Of a stretch of DNA of 64,000 bases, positions 61,801-64,000 are shown piece after piece. The translations under genes were made by a program, and so were the position numbers. Origin of the DNA: Acanthaster planci (Eukaryota; Echinodermata; Asteroidea; Valvatida; Acanthasteridae); contig NW_019091416.1 in assembly GCF_001949145.1 (NCBI RefSeq), positions 2,089,987-2,153,986 on the forward strand, written 5' to 3'. A model generated the notes under the pieces. The model was not told where the DNA came from, made no database searches, and worked only from the letters and a program-made list of their open reading frames with translations. The stretch's first letter is position 1; each line of letters starts with the position of its first letter.

Positions 61801-64000
61801 ACAAACCTTCTTGTCTGTTATGCTTAGAAAAGCAGTGTTTTTTTCTTAGACTGTTCGTGGTATAACAGACACTCTGACCTCAGTTACATATGCTGCTGAG
61901 GCAAATAAGTTTTCCATCGCATTGAAACATTTATTCTATGAGAACATTGCTTAGATATAGTAACACAATAACAGAAACTGTCTCCCCACTTGTGCCTTCA
62001 CTAAAGTTGGTAGTAGATTGAACTTTAACCCTAACACTCCTCAGTCCTCCAACAGGTGAAGGATTGAGGAGGGTTAGGGTTAATTAATTTCTTTTACATA
62101 AATGAGGGGGGAGTCACTGCTTATTATAAAAATTTCATCATGTTTTATTTCTGTTTTGTTTGTTCTTAACAGAGGAACTACTTTAGAGACTGAACATTTT
62201 TTGAGCCAATCAGGTAAGTATAGCTTGTCCTGCGGTATTTCCATGAAGAAGTACGAGTGCCATGTCCACACAACTCTATCCTTGATTGTCTCAAAGTCTT
62301 GGATGTCTGTAAGGAACTTTGCTTTAAACTCATTTGCATCAGGTTTAGTAGACTCTCCCAACAACTAATCAGAAAATCCATGGGTTATAAATGAGTCGTA
62401 TCAGTAATCGAGGCTCTCTGATAAAGATTTTTTTTTTCATTAAAGAAGTGTCTCTGAAATTGCAGGATCAAGACCGCAGCCACCGCGCAAAAGCCCCGTC
62501 CGCCGAAGTCTGGATATGACCGGCAGTTTACGTCCCCGGGACAAAGCCCCCATGCCGAGCTCTCCGACTAGACTTCTAGAGGCCAGTGACGCATCCACAG
62601 AGGACAAGGAGGAAGAGGAGGGCATCTCATTGCTAGGCGGGGTTGAGCGAGCAAACAAGGATGCGGAGACGGAGGTGGTCCTCATTGGGCCGGAGTCTGC
62701 GAGTCGGTCCAGTATGGAGGAGTCGAGCGTCACAGAAACAGTGAGTGCTGTCAGAGCTCGCATGTGTCTTTCATGACAGTAGCTTGTTTGTGCCAAAACA
62801 GTTGCTTTGTGTTTGTAGAGTGTGTTCGTTCCATGCTTGGACTGTTGATTCCTAGTGGTGTAGTCATAAATTCAAGTGAAAGGCTAATCTACCCACTCTG
62901 TGCAAAAAAAATAACCCTACACTGGCGAAGAAACGAGAGGCTGGTGGGTGACTCTCTCCACTTTTCACTCGGTACCTGACAGGAAACCCTTAAATCTGAC
63001 TCAGGCTGGCCAGCCGACCTTGCAAGCTCGGTGGTTGAATGGTTAAAACCTCTGCACTGGTAAGCAGGAGGTATTGGGTTTGAGTCCTGCCCGAGTAAGC
63101 TTGTGAATTTGTTTGCAAGCTCTGAGACAAGCGCTGAGTATACGGTGTTATGAATCTATACGTCGGTGTGAGGGCAAAACCCGTCATTAAAATTAACATC
63201 TCCCCAGTGCAAAGTAAATCGTGAATTTAAACCTTTAGCTTCCATTTTAAATGGGTCACTCGCCAATGGCTTCCTGTCCAAAGGGATGCCATTCCTGTGT
63301 GAAAATGCACTTCCTCTTGTTGTCGCCTCCTGACTCACTAATTGGGTGTTCTGCAGTGCATGCGACAAGTTTTCCTATTTGAATGCACACAAGACAACAA
63401 GTGCACATGCATGAGAGGAGAGCGCATGAGTGCAGGGCAATGATGGGACATGAAGCCCCAGTGCTTTCACTTGAAATACTGATCCCTCACTGCCAAGCGG
63501 CCTATCCATACACAGAGCGCACTATTGAGAATGCACCTGACTACAATCGTGGCCAAATCTCATCGGGCCTCCAGCCCCCTGAGCCCCTCTCAATGTTGGG
63601 TCTCAGCGCGCGACTTGCGCTCCAGCTGGAGATGATAACATTGACCGGGGGAGTGGGGGACTTGCAGAGTCTGTGGTTATTGACATGTGCCCCAACCATT
63701 TTGTCTAGGATTGTAGGTGTAGGAAAAAGCACAGACACAACACAGTGATAATGATTCGTCAGGAAGGATGGCAGAGGTATAGTGTGACCGAGACCCAGAA
63801 TTGTAAAAAATGTCACAAACAAACAGGCCATTTTCATTTCAATATATTCTGGCTTTGATATCTCGTACTCTCTGTAAAGCTGGTTTTCATTTGACTAATC
63901 AACAAATTAAACTGAATTTGGGTTTGGATTTTTCCCCCTGAAGGATGAAGCTCCACCGGTGGAAACCCTAGGGACAAGCCCACGCATCCAGAGACACCGC
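46879..64000 (+). CDS. WDR90: WDR90/POC16, N-terminal two thirds (continues past window)
   Basis: Large centriolar/ciliary WD40 protein; by family it sits at the centriole inner wall and binds microtubules. Exons: 46879-46970, 47976-48291, 49301-49595, 50260-50383, 50478-50537, 51022-51180, 51470-51541, 51657-51725, 52186-52442, 54323-54380, 54923-55041, 55357-55515, 56021-56142, 56482-56598, 56900-57135, 57661-57800, 58433-58694, 59311-59481, 60427-60555, 61397-61524, 62173-62213, 62466-62740, 63944 onward. Phases all agree. About 1,150 codons. The first three and a half exons encode a CFAP20/DUF667-like domain (WQHPYVNIFKH, IPAGNYIQLPQ, SLGLTGRYLY, FPVPKG). A low-complexity linker includes FAHDDDD. 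WD40 repeats begin at 51657 (KIVGFGG, GHTDKVSSL, GSDDGFLRLWPLDF, ADHTIRIW, GHSEKIQQVAF). A Ser/Pro/Glu-rich linker follows in 62173-62740. The first codons (a phase-1 exon) were not found. Two introns begin with GC (46971, 58695). Confidence 0.95.
47280..47870 (-). mobile_element. tRNA-derived SINE-like element split by a hAT-type insertion
   Basis: On the minus strand, 47827-47870 holds the first part of a tRNA-like head (GGTCCAGTGGTGAGGCATCT). 47280-47374 holds the rest (GTAAGCAGGAGGTCATGGGTTCAAGTC, the B-box region). Removing the insertion 47375-47826 and one copy of its 8-bp duplication gives one continuous head resembling SINE family 2, with the same GTAAGCAGGAGGT segment as at 63065. 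It lies in the first placed WDR90 intron. Confidence 0.6.
47375..47826. mobile_element. hAT-type non-autonomous element (MITE), nested in a SINE
   Basis: The ends are TAGGGCTGAGTCAATT and ...ATTCAGCACAGCCCTA, short inverted repeats typical of hAT elements. Flanks 47367-47374 (AGGTGCCT) and 47827-47834 (AGATGCCT) form an 8-bp target duplication with one mismatch. The interior is AT-rich with GAATATTC words and shares long stretches with 10533-10841 (ATCAGTTGCA, GGAGTATCTCCAGCC). No transposase is encoded. Confidence 0.8.
50701..50829 (+). repeat. 44-bp minisatellite, three copies
   Basis: Units start at 50701, 50745 and 50789 and are almost identical (TGTCACTCAGGTCTTAATG...). Each carries AATGTAAGT, a strong donor-like word. 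It lies in the WDR90 intron 50538-51021. Confidence 0.92.
53241..53430 (+). repeat. ~180-bp WDR90-intron repeat, copy 1
   Basis: The segment runs from GAGTAGAAGCACCCCCTCAT, through CATTTTGTTGGTAGC and GTGAACCAGCAAAGT, to GCGCCCTCTGTTGG. Related copies lie at 55714-55885 (same strand) and 57862-58050 (opposite strand). Non-coding; no target duplication read. Confidence 0.75.
53507..54111 (+). repeat. Dispersed repeat with internal 122-bp tandem duplication
   Basis: Begins with TTAACCACTTGATGCC and contains the same ordered segments as 8594-8955. Its last part, from GTCAGTAGATGTTGTCTG to AATCCTGAAA, is present twice in tandem (first unit from 53871, second from 53993, period 122 bp), almost unchanged. 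It lies in the WDR90 intron 52443-54322. Confidence 0.7.
55714..55885 (+). repeat. ~180-bp WDR90-intron repeat, copy 2
   Basis: Shares GGAGCACCCCCTCAT, TTCATTTTGTTGGTGGC, TGAACCAGTGAAGT and GCGCCCTCTCTTGG with the copy at 53241. It is more diverged and lies in intron 55516-56020. Confidence 0.72.
56222..56400 (+). repeat. GTCATGGAAAAGTCATGGAA tandem repeat
   Basis: About three units of 38-39 bp containing AGTCATGGAAAAGTCATGGAATGTTGTAAAA, with a more diverged unit before them. It is intronic in WDR90 (56143-56481), about 80 bp before the next exon. Confidence 0.8.
57862..58050 (-). repeat. ~180-bp WDR90-intron repeat, copy 3 (inverted)
   Basis: On the minus strand it reads GAGCAGAAGCACTCCCTCAT, TTCATTTTGTTGGTAGCC and GTGAACCAGCAAAGT, as in the copies at 53241 and 55714. 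It starts about 60 bp after exon 57661-57800. A long forward reading frame here is an artefact of the repeat. Confidence 0.72.
59688..59880 (+). repeat. 20-bp minisatellite, about nine copies
   Basis: The unit TACTCATACTCAAGGAAATG repeats with period 20 and few changes. Because 20 is not a multiple of three and the unit has no stop in any forward frame, all three frames are open across it. It is intronic in WDR90 (59482-60426). Confidence 0.92.
63020..63202 (+). mobile_element. tRNA-derived SINE (family 2)
   Basis: The tRNA-like head (AAGCTCGGTGGTTGAATGG; B box GGGTTTGAGTCC, one change from consensus) is followed by a body and tail also found at 23425-23590 on the other strand. It sits in the last WDR90 intron of the window, same strand as the gene. 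Confidence 0.7.

Overview
The window is animal genomic DNA. Genes are split by GT-AG introns, coding exons make up only a few percent of the sequence, and short interspersed repeats, MITE-like elements and simple repeats are abundant. There is no operon structure. Protein families, intron positions, recurrent TAGGCCTA-type words and TACATG-rich tracts suggest a marine invertebrate deuterostome (echinoderm, hemichordate or cephalochordate). That placement is an inference and I cannot name a species. Introns were placed by hand from homology, splice consensus and phase, so most boundaries are well supported but none is backed by a transcript.

Layout. (1) About 1-19.6 kb, + strand: three tandem paralogues of mitochondrial enoyl-CoA delta-isomerase 1 (ECI1/DCI). 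Copy 1 has only its last three exons in the window. Copies 2 and 3 have their six downstream coding exons, and matched exons are the same size in both (128, 147, 99, 82 and 117 nt, then the terminal exon). The first coding exons are not firmly identified; candidates are given for copies 2 and 3. (2) About 19.6-24.9 kb: no gene recognised; contains a foldback element and a tRNA-derived SINE. (3) 24.95-32.43 kb, - strand: a two-exon BRI3-like (brain protein I3 family) membrane protein gene with a 7-kb intron. The intron holds a 176-bp duplicated segment, a MITE and a SINE. (4) About 32.4-46.1 kb: no gene recognised; contains a GA microsatellite beside a run of six N, a hAT-like element, a tRNA-like pseudogene and a TACATG-rich tract. 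(5) 46.16-46.35 kb, + strand: a U2 spliceosomal snRNA gene. (6) 46.88 kb to the window end, + strand: the first ~1,150 codons of WDR90 (POC16), with a CFAP20-like N-terminal domain and the first array of WD40 repeats. Twenty-three exons can be placed; the first few codons and the C-terminal half lie outside what I could identify.

The genes have no evident joint pathway: beta-oxidation of unsaturated fatty acids (ECI1), a small membrane protein (BRI3-like), the spliceosome (U2) and centriole/cilium architecture (WDR90). The most notable observations are three GC-AG introns with near-perfect donors, a U2 copy whose stem-loops differ from the human sequence by pairing-preserving changes, a 176-bp segment flanked by a 17-18 bp direct repeat as if recently retroposed, and several repeat families whose target-site duplications can be read directly, including a hAT element inserted inside a SINE.
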